64,000 nt of DNA from Pomacea canaliculata (GCF_003073045.1 NC_037591.1:26135319-26199318), one strand, 5' to 3'. Shown: positions 51,153-63,639, numbered from the stretch's first letter. Made by a program: numbers and translations. The notes: a model not told the origin generated them from the sequence alone.

Positions 51153-51267
51153 ACTACTAAAACGAGGCATGATACAACAAAACTTCCGGTTTATTCACAT
51201 TTCTGATTAAACTGCTAAAACGAGGCATGCTACTACAACGTTTCCGGTTTAGTCACATTCTTTGTTT
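51153..51267. repeat. Two-copy tandem repeat, period 58 bp
   Basis: Copies starting at 51153 (ACTACTAAAACGAGGCATG) and 51211 (ACTGCTAAAACGAGGCATG) share CTAAAACGAGGCATG and, further on, TTCCGGTTTA and TCACATT blocks. Confidence 0.75.
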
Positions 51268-51481
51268 AGGCTCGCCGAGACTAACAGCGGAGAAGGTCGC
51301 AAGAGGCTAAGCGTTGGTCTCAGCAGACAGTCAGCAGTCCACCTAAACACATCCATGGTCTCACTAATGCTGACCTCTATGACCGTCTTTAATGTCACGA
51401 TCAGTAAATGCTTTCTCACTGATGATGCTGCCCCACCCCACGTGACTTGTTAGCCCTCTGTCCTATAGCTAAAGGCGACTG

Positions 51482-51498
51482 CTGCCCTCTGCTGGCGG
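51482..51498 (+). promoter_or_regulatory. CTCF-like motif (CTGCCCTCTGCTGGCGG)
   Basis: Matches the reverse CTCF core well. About 0.87 kb upstream of the GPCR-3 start and in the same orientation as 43464-43480. Motif only. Confidence 0.35.
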
Positions 51499-52000
51499 AA
51501 GCTAAAATCCCAGTGTTTGTGAAAAGTAAGTTTTTTGCTGTGTTCCTTTTATTCTCCTCGAGCTCTTGGTAATAAGTATTCAAGTACAATGTTAAACAGG
51601 AACACCTTCTTTCCAGGCTTAACAGTCGGCTTTTCGATTATTGTTCCTTTGCCCTCACACATTCAAGACTGAATACCTGTCCTCCCAACCGCCTGGTTGT
51701 TAGAATTGTAAAGCAAAAGAGCGAGTGAGTAAAAGAAAAGAGGGAGAAAGAGAAGTGTATGTGTTTGTGTGTGTGTGTGTGGGTGGGGTTGCAGCAAGTG
51801 AGTGAGTAAATGAATAATTCAGCATATGGGCGAGAAGCTTGCACAGGTCGCCGATTAATTACAAAAAATAGAATGTACCTCATAACATATACAACGTACT
51901 CAGAAATATAGAAAGAAAGCACAAACAAGAATGTTAAGGTCTACACAGACAAGTGTTTATAAACGGTAAACATCATAGTAGCCTGTATAAAATGCTAGAA

Positions 52001-52010
52001 ATCATCATCG

Positions 52011-52045
<35 letters not shown>

Positions 52046-52069
52046 GTCATCGTCGTCGTCATCGTCGTT
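52001..52069. repeat. (CGT)n microsatellite
   Basis: TCGTCGTCGT units with CAT interruptions, about 285 bases upstream of the GPCR-3 start codon. Confidence 0.85.
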
Positions 52070-52277
52070 GCTTGTTGCTATTGTATTGTTCAATTGTGGC
52101 TGTTGCTGGTTCGAAGAAGTTTCTTGCTGTCTCAGCTAGTGGACGAGTTCAATATTCGTGGTCCGGTCAGACCTGTAACTACCCGCCCCTTCAAGTACAA
52201 GCGACACCCGTTCAATGCGTCGTTCGACGAGGCTGGCTGACGATAAATAAGACAAGCAGGTCGTAAAAATAGTGCGA

Positions 52278-52284
52278 TATAAAA
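52278..52284 (+). promoter_or_regulatory. TATA box of GPCR-3
   Basis: TATAAAA in a CG-rich context (CGATATAAAACC) lies 70-76 bases before the GPCR-3 ATG. Transcription about 30 bases downstream would give a 5' UTR of roughly 45 bases. The ATG itself has a strong Kozak context (gccATGg). Confidence 0.6.
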
Positions 52285-52353
52285 CCTGGACGCGCCGAAG
52301 CCACCCTCGCACAAGAAAGCTTGCGCGGCGGGCACTGGCTTGTCGGTCTCGCC

Positions 52354-54041
52354 ATGGGGACAGTGAATTCCCAAAACTGTTCCAGCCACAAGCATCACCA
52401 GCATTCAGAAATCAGCGAATCAGCCAAGGAACTCTTGGAGGATCTGAGTCTGGAATCTTGGAAGCGCCGGGTGCCGGTGATACTGTACCTGTCGCTGTTG
52501 GTGGTGTTAGGTACCGCGGGCAATGCCTTGTGTTTCGTCGTCTACTACCGCTGCTACCGACCCAGTAGTACGAGGGTCTTCGTGCTGGCTCTCAGCGCGT
52601 GCGACCTCCTGACCAACCTCGTGGCGCTGCCGCTACAGATGTACAGCATCCGCATGTCGTACAACACTTTCGGGGACACCATGTGTCACGCCCTCTTCGT
52701 CTTCGCCACCATCCCCACTCAGGCTTCAGGATTCCTTCTCGTCCTCGTGGCCTATGACCGCTACCGCCACATCTGCAAACCCTTTGCCTGGCAGCTGACC
52801 CCTAACAAGACCTGGTCACTTGTCGCCGTGGCATCAGTACTAACACTTGTTGTCTTCATCGCCTTCACACCCGTGTATGGCGAGCACACGGTAACGCGTG
52901 TCGACTGCGACAATGTCACGGTCCACATGTGCTGGTTCGATGACAGTTGGAAGGATAAGGATTATCCTACAGCTTACAGTATAGTTGTCTTAGTGTCGTT
53001 CTTGCTAGGATGTGTGGCTATGACCATCTTCTACACGTGCATTGGTGTGCATGTCTACAGGCATCGTCGCAGGATGCATCAAATGTTTTTAACGATCACG
53101 TCTAGAAGTGACCTGAGTGGGCGATCTTCCGAGACTAAGGTTGCCAACGGGGGTGAAGACTGTTCTGTAAGAGATCTTGACGACGACGAAAGCTGCAACA
53201 ATGACAACACATCGAGAGCATCGAAGTTGACTGTCGTGTCAGTGGATTCGGTTTTGAACCTCCTGAATGCAGAGCCCTTTACCAGTAGCAGACGCCATGA
53301 CAGAGGGAACCCAGCAGACGATGATGACGTCTTCTACACCGCAACATCTCGCGAGATTTCGACGGTTGCCGTCAGAGGGGCATCTGAAGACAGAGGGCAG
53401 TGTATGAACTCGAGCACTCGGGCAGACGGCGGCAGGTGCAGACAAACAACGGCTACAGCAACAGGCGACGCAGCAGCGCTCGCACCACGCTGATGATGTG
53501 TGTTCTCACAGGGTTCTACGTCATCAACTGGTTACCGCACCTTGTTTTGCGGTTAGGGTCAGTTATTTGGTTTTTGGGTTTGATCGTGCCTATGCTCTTT
53601 TTTGTGCTTTTGTGTGCATGCGTGCGTGTGTGTGTGTGTGCGGTTCATGAAGCCAAGAGAAAGAGAGAGACAAAGTAATAGAAGGTGTGAGAAAGAAGAC
53701 AAATTTTAACAGTTTTCATAACTCGTCCTAATCGTCCCATTGTTCTTTGATTCTGTACTTTCGAGTAGTCCTTGTTTATGCTGATCCACTATTAACACCC
53801 TCTCTTACCTATTCTTTCTCGCTCGTGCCACAGAGATTTGTTTTTTTCCAGCAGATTTCATGTCACGACACCCATCAACATGTGTGAGAAGTGCACCGAG
53901 TGCTGGAGAAACACAGACGGCCTTCTTCTACGGTCCTACTACCTCAACAGCGCCGTCAACGCCTTTGTCTACTGCGTCTGCAATTCCAAGTTTCGTCAGC
54001 AGTGTCGTCTACTTCTGTTTCCAAAGAAATGTGTGTCTTAA
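52354..54041 (+). CDS. GPCR-3: orphan class A receptor paralogue, two exons, one frameshift in ICL3
   Basis: Same family and exon plan as GPCR-1/2 on the opposite strand: exon 1 52354-53551 (TM1-TM6), exon 2 53855-54041 (TM7 and tail). ATG 52354 is chosen because it follows a TATA box and has a strong Kozak context; the open frame continues further 5' only through non-ATG codons. Seen: GTAGN in TM1, a TM2 Asp (SACD), DRYRHIC after TM3, MCWFDD in ECL2, a long ICL3, NWLPH in TM6, NSAVNAFVY in TM7, and FRQQCRLLL before the C-terminus. One base appears to be missing between 53400 and 53490. With it restored the two exons total 1386 nt, 461 residues. Without it the frame ends at 53493, before TM6. 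No intron-sized sequence could explain the shift. Confidence 0.85.
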
Positions 54042-54458
54042 TCTCATTCTTCGTCTCCACTGCAACTTACTTTTAACATGAAATGGAGGTCTTTTATCAA
54101 ACCATTTTTGTTTTAAAAAAAAATCCAACAGCATCAATCTTTGTCGAGAGGACAAGGAATCCCCAAAATGGTGCGTAGACATTGTTAATGCTAACGCTCT
54201 TCGTAATCCACACTGACCTGCTTTTGACCTGTGCTGTACCCTGACTTCATAAAAGAGAACATTGGAAGGAAGAATTATGATCATTATACATCATCTTTTC
54301 AACTACTTTCAGAGTGAATTACAAAGGATGTAGCTGCCGGTCCCTTCAGCTTCAGTCGGCTCGAGAAGCTAAAAAAAGGTTTTATCGCGTAACTGAAGTA
54401 GCCATAGAATAGCTTAAAATGGTCTTCCAGTTTGTAACTATTTGCAGATGTAGTGACG

Positions 54459-54514
<56 letters not shown>

Positions 54515-54577
54515 CAATAATAAAAACAACAACAACAACAATAATAAAAACAACAACAACAACAATAATAAAAACAA
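54459..54577. repeat. (AAT)n/(ACA)n compound microsatellite
   Basis: An ATA/AAT array of about 55 bases passes into AAC/AAT/AAA mixed units. It generates poly-Ile, poly-Asn and poly-Leu frames that are not genes. Confidence 0.9.
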
Positions 54578-57045
54578 CATCATGATTAGGATGACACAAA
54601 TGACAAAAAGTTTCCGGAAGTTTGGTTTCGTTTCATTTCGCAATCTTGACATCCATGTCGACGGTGTAGTGGAGCTGGGTGATGAGTAATTGTTGTGCCA
54701 GTCCTGGGGTCCTGGGGTGATGAGAAAAGTGAAGGGTTTGTGTGACTTTTTCTATCCTGAACTCTGAAAAGAAACAGCAAGATATGTACCATTTATATAG
54801 ATTTATATAGATTTGTATAGTTTATTCATGACACCTCGATTATTTATCATAGCACTTGTTGACCCCTCCCAATTCTTAACACACACACACACAAACACAC
54901 CTTAACAATAGTTCTCAAACTCTTGTACTCCATAAAATGACATCGAGATTTTAAAAGAATCATTTGTCCTCTAGGAACCATCACTAGGAGTAAAGGAGAC
55001 TGTGTGTGGCAAAGGTATAAACATTTATTCGCGTTGTTATATGTTGGTGTAGATGTAGTTCTCATGTGTGATTGAGTGCTAATTAGTCACATGCACGGAT
55101 GTTGAATAGTAAAAGCAGCAATCTAGACATTCTGAAATTGTTGGTAATGCTAGACACACTTAGAAATTATAAATTAGATTGTGACAATTGTTTCAAATAC
55201 ATTTTAGTAGACACAAATTATACATCAATCAATAAATAATCATACCAAAAGTATAGAATACGGTTAGATAATGGACATTTTTGTAAAGACCGGAATAAAG
55301 AATGTCTGATCATTATAGCATCTAAACTTTTCAGTTATAATTTTTGCACAAGCATTTATTTCCCTATATACTTACAGTAACAATGCCAAAAAGATTTTCC
55401 ATTAAGGTTGATAACATTAATAACTTTATGATTCAGATAAAAATCTGTATTTTACAAGAATTATCAAATCACGAACAGCTCAAGTCCATTATCATATCTC
55501 GTGATTCAAATATCAGTAATGCCAAGCTCAAAGCTGTCAGACTTCAGGTGCAGTAAATTTTTTTTTTTTTTCATTTCAAAACCATCTTCGCGAATATAGA
55601 GAATCCTGTTATGGAAGAAAGTCTTCGTGTGATATTTTCAACACGACAGCAGCCATTTTCAGACCTACATGCAATTGGTCATTACTCGTGAGAATGGACT
55701 ATTTTCCGATCTCCATATGACTGTGTCCAAGAGCTATTTAACCTACTACCCTGAATTCCCTTCACCCGAACACGGTTAGTCCAAATGTCCAAGCACTCGA
55801 TGCCGTAGCACAATAAAAGCCTCGCAACGTGTTGCCTGCAAGACAAAAGTCAAAGATTTCTGAGAAAAACGAGGCGCGTATTTTTTACTTCATTCAATCG
55901 TCATTGTTTCCTTCATGCCTAGTGTTTGTCTTGTTTTAATCCAGCCTCCAGCAGCTGTTTAAACATGAATACCCTATAAGCCGCGACGTACACGACTCTG
56001 TCACGTGACTTCCGTCCTCTGTGCACGTGTACTTACTGCTGAGACATGAGAGCCATCGCTCGCTCAACTACCCAGAAACAGCTTCCGCCCCAATAGTAGA
56101 ACCGTCCGAAGGTTCTGAATGTAAAGTAAGATGACATCCTTCTCAGGGAAGAAGCTTTGGTTGTCGTTAAGAGAAGCAGTTTTCTCCTACTCTAAAATGT
56201 TGAGCAAGAGATTCACTGTGATGATAAGAAGCAATAAAATATTATTTGTCGTGGAAAGATTTGCTCAAGTTTATTTTGTTTTTTGTTTTTTGTTTTTTTA
56301 GCTGGGGGGAGGGGGTGGAAGACGAATAACATGAAAGATTGAGCAATTACAAGTTTCGCGATCCCTTTGGGTTTTTTTCTTTAAAAATAAACATAACGCG
56401 TACAGCTCGAAGCATTCCTTCCTTAGTTTATTCATCTGTTTATTCGTTCATTCTTGTGCGTGACAGAATATGTCTGTGCATTCAAAGACATGTAGATATT
56501 TTAATAACGAATTAAGTCCTCAAGGCCATTATTTTCCTCACCCCGCTGCGTTTTCTTTCACAGTTTTCTAAAGAAACAGGTAACCACTCACAGTCAGGTC
56601 AGGTGGGAGAGAGTAGACTGCAGGAGAACCAACTCCATAGCAACCGATAATAAAATCTTTGTTAGGCAACTACGCCCTTACCGATTCCCACTATGACCTG
56701 AGGATTTCGTTCTTAAAATGTTTTCTGCTGAAACTTATGCTCAGTTCCTGTCCAGTATTTTTAAATTTTGCGGCCTGCCAGCAAATTATGTGCTGGGTGG
56801 CAAATATTTGTTAATGAAGGCTTGTTTTGATTGTTTATTAAGGCAGCACCGACAGAAAACGCGCGTAGGGAGGTAAAGCATTCGACAAACAAACATGGTT
56901 TTTATAAACTTGAATCTGTTGATTGTGGCTTTCCTGGTCATCCTGGTTCTCTCGATAAACAATATTAATAAAGTTATTCATATTTAGACTATATTGAATA
57001 ATAAAGGATAAACGCGCGCTAGTGTACACAGACATGCACACACAT

Positions 57046-57049
57046 GCGC

Positions 57050-57083
<34 letters not shown>
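57046..57083. repeat. (AAT)n microsatellite
   Basis: Pure AATAATAAT array of about 38 bases, 570 bases before a longer array of the same unit. Confidence 0.85.
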
Positions 57084-57084
<1 letters not shown>

Positions 57085-57654
57085 GAAGAACTATTAATAA
57101 CGTGTTTTGCTATATATTTGATTTTTTGGAGTGTAATTCAGAAGTAAGGGCTATAACTCAGGAAAAATTAAGCATTACGATTCGAGTGTTACATCCCCTT
57201 AGCTTGTCTCCGCGATGGCGCTTGCTTCTTGCACTACTACATTGAGTTCTGACCCAGCCAGCTGTTACTTTAAAATACTCGACACAGTCATTATATTCTC
57301 TTATGATCCTCATTTCACTGATGTTTGTGACACCTTCTGGTGAAGGAGCACAAGTGGATGTCAATACTAGTTCAGAATCTGGACAATCAGAAAAAAAAGG
57401 CGATTGTGACTGCAAGAAAAATTCCTGTTGGTTTCTACTTGCTATTTAATTTTCTCTCTATGCAGAGGAACATAGCACATTGACCAATACAGATTTTAGC
57501 AATCTGAATCAGTTTGAGTTTGTAATCGTAGAAAAAAGGCAAAGGGAATAAACAAAATATCAAAACTCAGCTGCTGATATTTAGTGATTGTGTATGCGTA
57601 TGTCGGTGCGCGTGCTCATGTGCGTGCGTGCGATCGTGTGTGCGTTTCTGTCTT

Positions 57655-57655
<1 letters not shown>

Positions 57656-57752
<97 letters not shown>
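57656..57752. repeat. (TAA)n microsatellite, about 32 units
   Basis: Uninterrupted TAA repeat of about 97 bases, the purest array in the window. Poly-Asn and poly-Tyr frames over it are artefacts. Confidence 0.93.
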
Positions 57753-59649
57753 TTGCTGAGTGAATTTTCGCTTGTGATTGCGAGTTCATTGCATTGTAAC
57801 TACAAACTACAAAACTACAAACTGACTGACTACACAAGACACACAAACGTCAGCAAGCAGACAACACCATTGACGAAGTGCGCGGCATAGTAACTTTAAT
57901 CATGCAAACCATGTCTGTCTCTCTCTCTCTTTTGGCTCCCTCTCCTTTACGGTCTTTGTTTCATCCAATTCCTCTGTTTGACTTTTATCCTTGACCCTTG
58001 TACACAGTGGATTAATTTATGTTGCTCTCAGTCGATCTGTTGCTTGCCATTATCATTAATTAAGACATAATGCTGATATTGTTCAGTTGACGGAAGTAAA
58101 CCAGGTGGACCTTGCTAAAAAAAAAAGTCTCTCGGACTTAACTCGTACATTTAATAAAACATACATGAGTGAAAACAGATTAATTTGTATTAAAGGAAAG
58201 AGAACAAACATGCGTGAAAGGTAAACCTTTGATTTTTTTCATGGTCAATAACTACTTGCCATGTACTTTTAATATAAGATTTTTAACGCTCAGAACGTGC
58301 ACCTTAATAGGTCAGCAAGAAGTAATCAGCATCCTAATAGTGATTTAAATAATTACTCGAGAAAATCGAGGGGAGAAGAGAAATTGCAGGCAGTTAGTTC
58401 TGCTCACCTGTGTTAATGTATGCTCGTGGGCGCACCTTTAAAGAATCTATAATGGGCCTGTTTCAAAGAAATTGCAATGCATGGAGTGCAACTTTAAATT
58501 CTACCTCCTTTCCCAGCGCCAATGTTCACATGAGAAAAGGGAAAACTGATTCCAAGCTCCAGACATCTAGTGAAAGTTGCCGACGATGGAGAATTGGGCG
58601 TCAACGAAGGTGCAATTAGCCTACAGCAAAAATGAAAAAAAAGTCTTCTACCATCATATTGCATGGAAGCATCAAATGAAATTAAAGAACGCATGGAAAC
58701 AAAAATCCAGTCTAAAGTTAAACAGAAGGGTTGAAATAAAATCGGGCCTACCTGTGAAAATCACCAAACACTAAAATCGATGCAAAATATCGGTAACTTC
58801 TGTTTATACCTATCTTCATGAACAAATATAAAACCAATGTTGAGAAGAACAGGTCTTTGTGACCAAGCTTCCAGATAGTGCTGCCCAAGAAGCTCCACTG
58901 AAAGCAAGAATAAAACTGAGAAAAAGAGATAGGAATTTTCATTCACCATGTTTGCTTATTTTTCTTGATCGATTCTTAAAAAAAATCTCTTCCTCGAAAT
59001 GTAGCTACCAAACAGCAATTTTGTTTTCGTGTGTTTCCTCTATTGTATTCAAATACATCTTTGATAATGGTGTGTGTGTGCGCGCCCCCGCGCAAAATTA
59101 ATAAAAGACACAAAAATCGTTGAAAGCATTTTTGTCCTCAAAATTTTTCCCAATATATATTTCTGGCACTATAGACCATTGAATGTTATTTTTTTTTAAA
59201 AAAGGGGAAAATAAAAGAGAGAAGAATACAGAGTTTCCTCTGTCAAAAAAAATTGTCTGTAGCATTAATAAAGTACTTTAAAATGAACTGTTTAAAATGA
59301 ATGTGAATTGTAACAAATAAGTAAAGAATAGGCAGCAACACATAATTGATTTAAATAATTACTCGAAAATTTTGGAAAATAACAGGCAGACTTGCACTTA
59401 CCTAAGAACTTGTTCATACATACGTGTGTATATAAGAGAGAGATTCTATGTGTGCGTGTGAGTGCGCGCGTGTTTTTTAAAGCTATTTTGTGCATTTTCT
59501 CGACTGAATTAATTAGACTTTTTTTTCTTTTGGGAAGATTATTCTATTTTAATTTTTTTAGCTAAAAACAAGTAAACCACGCGTCTGTTTGACGTCTCAT
59601 TAGTCAAATTATTCATTTTCGTGTGATTAAGTCGATGGAAAAGGATCCA

Positions 59650-59656
59650 TATAAAG
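59650..59656 (+). promoter_or_regulatory. Candidate TATA box upstream of GPCR-4
   Basis: TATAAAG (in ccaTATAAAGac) about 280 bases before the GPCR-4 ATG. The implied 5' UTR is long but possible. Weaker than the GPCR-3 case. Confidence 0.3.
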
Positions 59657-59936
59657 ACTGGTTCAGGTAAATGTTGCAGGTGTAACTGCAGAGAATAATT
59701 AGTTCTTTACTTAAATATTGAGGCCAAAGACTGAAACCCGGGACTTTGTGTCTTTCACAAACAGGGTAAGAATATTACAGTCAATTTGCAGGTGTGTCCC
59801 CAAAGATATGCTTTTGCTCTTCCCTGAAAACATTCAGCAGGTAAGTCCCACAAAAGTATTGACAGTTTTTCCCTGAGGACTTGCAGCAGTCGTTATCGTT
59901 TTCACAATCGCTGTCTATAGCTGCGGAAGCATCGCG

Positions 59937-61038
59937 ATGACGACGTACGCAGCTCATGTCCCGCAGCAGACGACCATATCCGGCAACTCCTCTCTTCCCA
60001 AGACGTCCACCGCCATCGAGGAACTCTTACTTTCTGAGTCGCAGAGACAACTCATTAGCCAAATCGTCGGCACCTCCTTCATACCCATCATCTTCCTGCT
60101 GGGCTCTGCAGGTAATGTCATCACCCTAGCGGTTCTATTCCGACAGGGGTTGCGGGACACCACCAACCTGGTCCTGAGCGGCCTGGCCTTTGCTGACCTT
60201 GTTTACATTGCCTCTCATTCCATCCCACAGATCTCCTACTTTGTTTACTCGCTGGACGAAGGGCTGGCCACGGCCTGGCGCCTCGGCAGCACCATGGCTC
60301 TGCAGCACGTTTCGTTTGCGTCGGGACGGATCGCGGCCCTCCTCGTCTGCCTCATCGTCACCGAGCGCTACATCGTCGTCGCTTTTCCGTTGCACGCGCC
60401 CGGCATCGTCACCAAACTGCGCATGCGTCTTGCTTTCGGCTTTATCTACCTTGCAACCACGGTGATTAGCCTGCCGTTCTTTCTGTCATCAGACATTTAC
60501 TACACCTACAGCACCACCTACAACAGGTACATGCCGACAAGCTGGGTCACGCAGTTCGGGTAAGGACACTACGGAATTTTTGAACCTGTACAAACGTATC
60601 GTGCTGACGATTGGTCTCCGCATTGTTCCGGTCGCCTACGTCATAGCCCTGACGGCGAGTATCTTGTGGATTCTGCGGAAGTCCCGGCTTTGGCGCCAGA
60701 CCACGTCCATCGCCACTGGCATGACCTCACAGGAGTCAGAGCAGATGAGAGTAACGAGAACCCTTATCAGCGTGTGCCTCGTGTACACGGCTTCTACCCT
60801 TCCTGCCACTATTTACATCCCTTGCATGTACCTGGTACCCGGCTTCAACCAACACGGCGAGTACAAGAACATTCTGTCAGTCGTCTACCTGCTTACGTCG
60901 GTTATTGAGATGATCCATTCCTCGGCTTCTTTTTTTCTGTACATTTCTACGAGTAAAAGTTTTCCGCGACCTTTCATCAAATGTTTTTTAGCAGCAAGGC
61001 AAAGGTTAGCTCAGGTAAAGAAAGTAGCAGCCAGATAA
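59937..61038 (+). CDS. GPCR-4: chemosensory-like class A receptor, intronless, one frameshift in ECL2
   Basis: Predicted plasma-membrane seven-transmembrane receptor. Seen: NSS sequon in the N-tail, TM1 with GSAGN, RQGLRDTTN in ICL1, TM2 LAFADL, ERYIVVAFPL after TM3, ICL3 between TM5 and TM6 with SEQMRVTRTL, TM6 ending STLPATIY, and TM7 SSASFFLYIS followed by a Phe/Lys-rich helix 8. The RQGL-D-TN and VAFPL blocks recall the gastropod chemosensory/FMRFamide-like receptor expansions, which are often single-exon; that assignment is inference. A G run (60558-60560) has one extra base: read as two Gs, the frame runs 1101 nt, 366 residues. As written it stops at 60563 before TM5. Not closely related to GPCR-1/2/3. 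Confidence 0.82.
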
Positions 61039-61619
61039 CGTATGTAAAGAAGTAGGTGTGTGGACCAAGAATTGATCTCTGACTCCTTTTGTTATGTGCA
61101 CCTAAACTTTGGCCTCAAATATTTCCTGTTCCTTTGACTTTTGAGAAAATTTATATCCACGTGAGTTATTAGTTGTTGCTTGAAGTGACACCCAAACAAA
61201 GAAAACCATCGTTAGAAATTAAAAGTTTAAGTGTTATGGTTGTATTTGTGTAGTTACAGCCATGATTAAATGGTAAAGACCAATAATCTATGAAAAGGGA
61301 CGAAACATCTCCTGCGCGGTCAGCTTTGTTTTTCATGAGGCAAGTACTCACGTGCTTTGCTCGCCCTAACGAGTTTGTTCGCTCAGTTTGAGCCACCACG
61401 ACATGGTAGACAGATACAGAGAAAGGAGCTTTGCCACCGCTAGTATAATATATAATATTGACTTGCTCATCTGTGGAGGTTCTCTTTTATTACTTTCGTA
61501 AAAATTTACATTGGTTTTTATTCGCCACCTGCAAAAAAACGTGCGCACCAGGTGCCTCGGGCTGGTCGATGGAGTGTACACCACAGCAGGAGAAAAAAGA
61601 TAATGGGTCCCATAATCTA

Positions 61620-61830
61620 ATGAGATGTAAGTGGTTCATCCTGTCAATGGAACTGGGACGTGGAAGGCGGAGGAACATTTCTCTTCCTGCTGTCTTCACC
61701 GTCGCTGATAAATCAGGTACCGGTATGCCAGGTGGGCGGAGGGAGTTTTTTCCAGCCACAGGCCGAGCGGGACTCGAACCAACGACAGAAGACAAACACA
61801 CTCATCACCAGGCTCTTAGAAGGCTTTTGA
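61620..61830 (-). mobile_element. Putative tRNA-derived SINE (minus strand)
   Basis: On the minus strand a B-box-like GGTTCGAGTCCC (61769-61780) is preceded by an A-box-like GCCTGGTGATGAG (61801-61813). Their spacing of about 20-30 bases suits an internal RNA polymerase III promoter. The downstream body is less AT-rich than its surroundings. Ends were not defined and no target-site duplication was identified. Confidence 0.4.
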
Positions 61831-63639
61831 CTCTTTACAGTTCAGTCGAGCACTTATAGTTTTAAAAAGTCACATTTCTCATTAGCTGAACAAAATTTCG
61901 GGAAACACGAAGAATTAATTAAGCTCGTGAAAACTGCTTGAAAAAGTAACGGCCTTTCTACCTTTAATTGCGGTTGACAATTGGTCACGTGATGTGCTTG
62001 GCGCTGTATTAGTGACTATTCATGTTGATATGTGCTTTTGAAATTAATCACTCCCATCAACAGCAATAAGTGACAGACTGTTGTTCAAATACTTATCATT
62101 ATATCATAGTTATAGAAAAGGACAGAGCAGTGCAGTGTCGATGACTTGCCTGGTAATATGATCATACAAACTGATAATTAATTCTGTTAACAGATGCACA
62201 ACTGTTACGCAGAATATTTGATAGTTATATAGTCGACTCTCGTACACATTTCATAATGATGTCTCTGTTACTCTCATTGAATGATAATTATACAACTACT
62301 ACTTAGTAATTATGTAACCACAAGTTTTATTAATTGATAATTACATAACTTTTACTCATGCTAATTAAATTGCTGAACTTACCGTTCTTAGTAGTGACCC
62401 TAGCTACCATATCGGTCCGTAGAACAGGGGAAAATATCAAAAAAAAAAAAAAAAAAGACCTGTTTGATCTTGGAGGACTCCTTTCCCTACCTTTTTCCCT
62501 TTTCATTGGTAATTCCACGGTTTTCCCTTTGTTACAAAGCTGTGACATGGGACATCACCACGTTGAGACAAAAATCAAGTGGTTTGTCGCAGTCGTACAC
62601 CTTTTGACAATGTTAGTGAAGGCATGTTTATTATGAATATTTAGCCTTGTCTGCTCTTTGCATTAGCATATTTATGACTGGATCGTTGCGTGCCAGTATG
62701 GAGAGTTAACTGTCGTAAAGCTACACAGAAGGACGACCAGACGTTAAATTTACTCCCAGGTTATATCTGCCTGATAGTCATAAAACCCGTTTACTAAAAA
62801 CTCAGGGAATTGTAGCGGTTGCCTAGCAGCGAGTCCAGCCCTTTAATGCACCAATATCATTCACTTTTTAATGTTCAATATTGCGTCACATATGCTCGAC
62901 AGGGTATGTAGGCTGTCACAGAAAATGCAGAAGTGATCACAAGAAAAATTAAATAAGCCAGTGTCATTTCGTTTGCGACACAGAGCGCTCATGAAAGGTT
63001 TGACTGATTAAATCAATGCCAGATATTCAATTGGCAAAATATTGGCACAGTAGGGTGCGTTGAAAGCTTGGATAAACATCAAAATTGCAAGCTGTTGCCA
63101 TAAATACTGGGTCTACTCGTGCAGGTGCAATAACTGCGCACCTACATATATAAAAATAAAGTAGAATGTGGCGAGCAGCGGTTGAAACCTAATAAATCGA
63201 CACCTCTTGTCCGATTTCTACCAAACCTAGTAGTAGTTTTGGTAGGTGTACGTTGTTTGTGAGCTTATTTATATCCTGATGTTTATTTTCTCCGTTTTTA
63301 AATGTTATTGGTGGCTCCAGATGATACGACACATAAGAAATTGTGACATTTATCTGACTTCGCAGAAAAAACGAGGACAGTATATTCTGAGATGGTACCG
63401 TGCTCTCTCTCTCTCACTCACACACACATTCTTACACACACACACTTTCCAGACTTCAAACTCCTCTTTTCCGTGGAGGCTGGCGCCCATGACTTACTGG
63501 AGGTAAACAAGTGACCTGCAACATTTACATTTTGTAGTCTGACATAAAGAAGTAACAAACTGAAGTACATAGTTTTATGGATTGCGATAAACAATAATAA
63601 CAGCATACAAAGGTCAAATATTTAAAACTATGGGCTGAG

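Larger units (their letters stand above)
47938..52200. other. Intergenic region between GPCR-2 and GPCR-3
   Basis: No gene was seen. Contents: the second copy of the diverged segment (49930-51500), a CRE palindrome at 50962-50969, a two-copy 58-bp tandem repeat at 51153-51267, a CTCF-like box at 51482-51498, a GT run near 51760-51780 and the (CGT)n tract at 52001-52069. Confidence 0.5.
54042..59936. other. Intergenic region between GPCR-3 and GPCR-4
   Basis: No gene was recognised. Three AAT/ATA microsatellites (54459-54577, 57046-57083, 57656-57752), a 20-bp exact repeat (58341-58360 and 59347-59366) and the second copy of the 25.3-kb diverged repeat (about 58915-59005) account for the visible structure. 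Confidence 0.5.

Noticed and set aside
54299..54689. Poly-Ile/Asn and poly-Leu frames
   Set aside because: AAT/AAC microsatellite translations.
57588..57890. Poly-Asn and poly-Tyr proteins
   Set aside because: Pure TAA microsatellite translations.
61490..61801. 103-codon minus-strand frame with Arg/Pro/Ser content
   Set aside because: It overlaps the SINE-like sequence and shows no protein motif.
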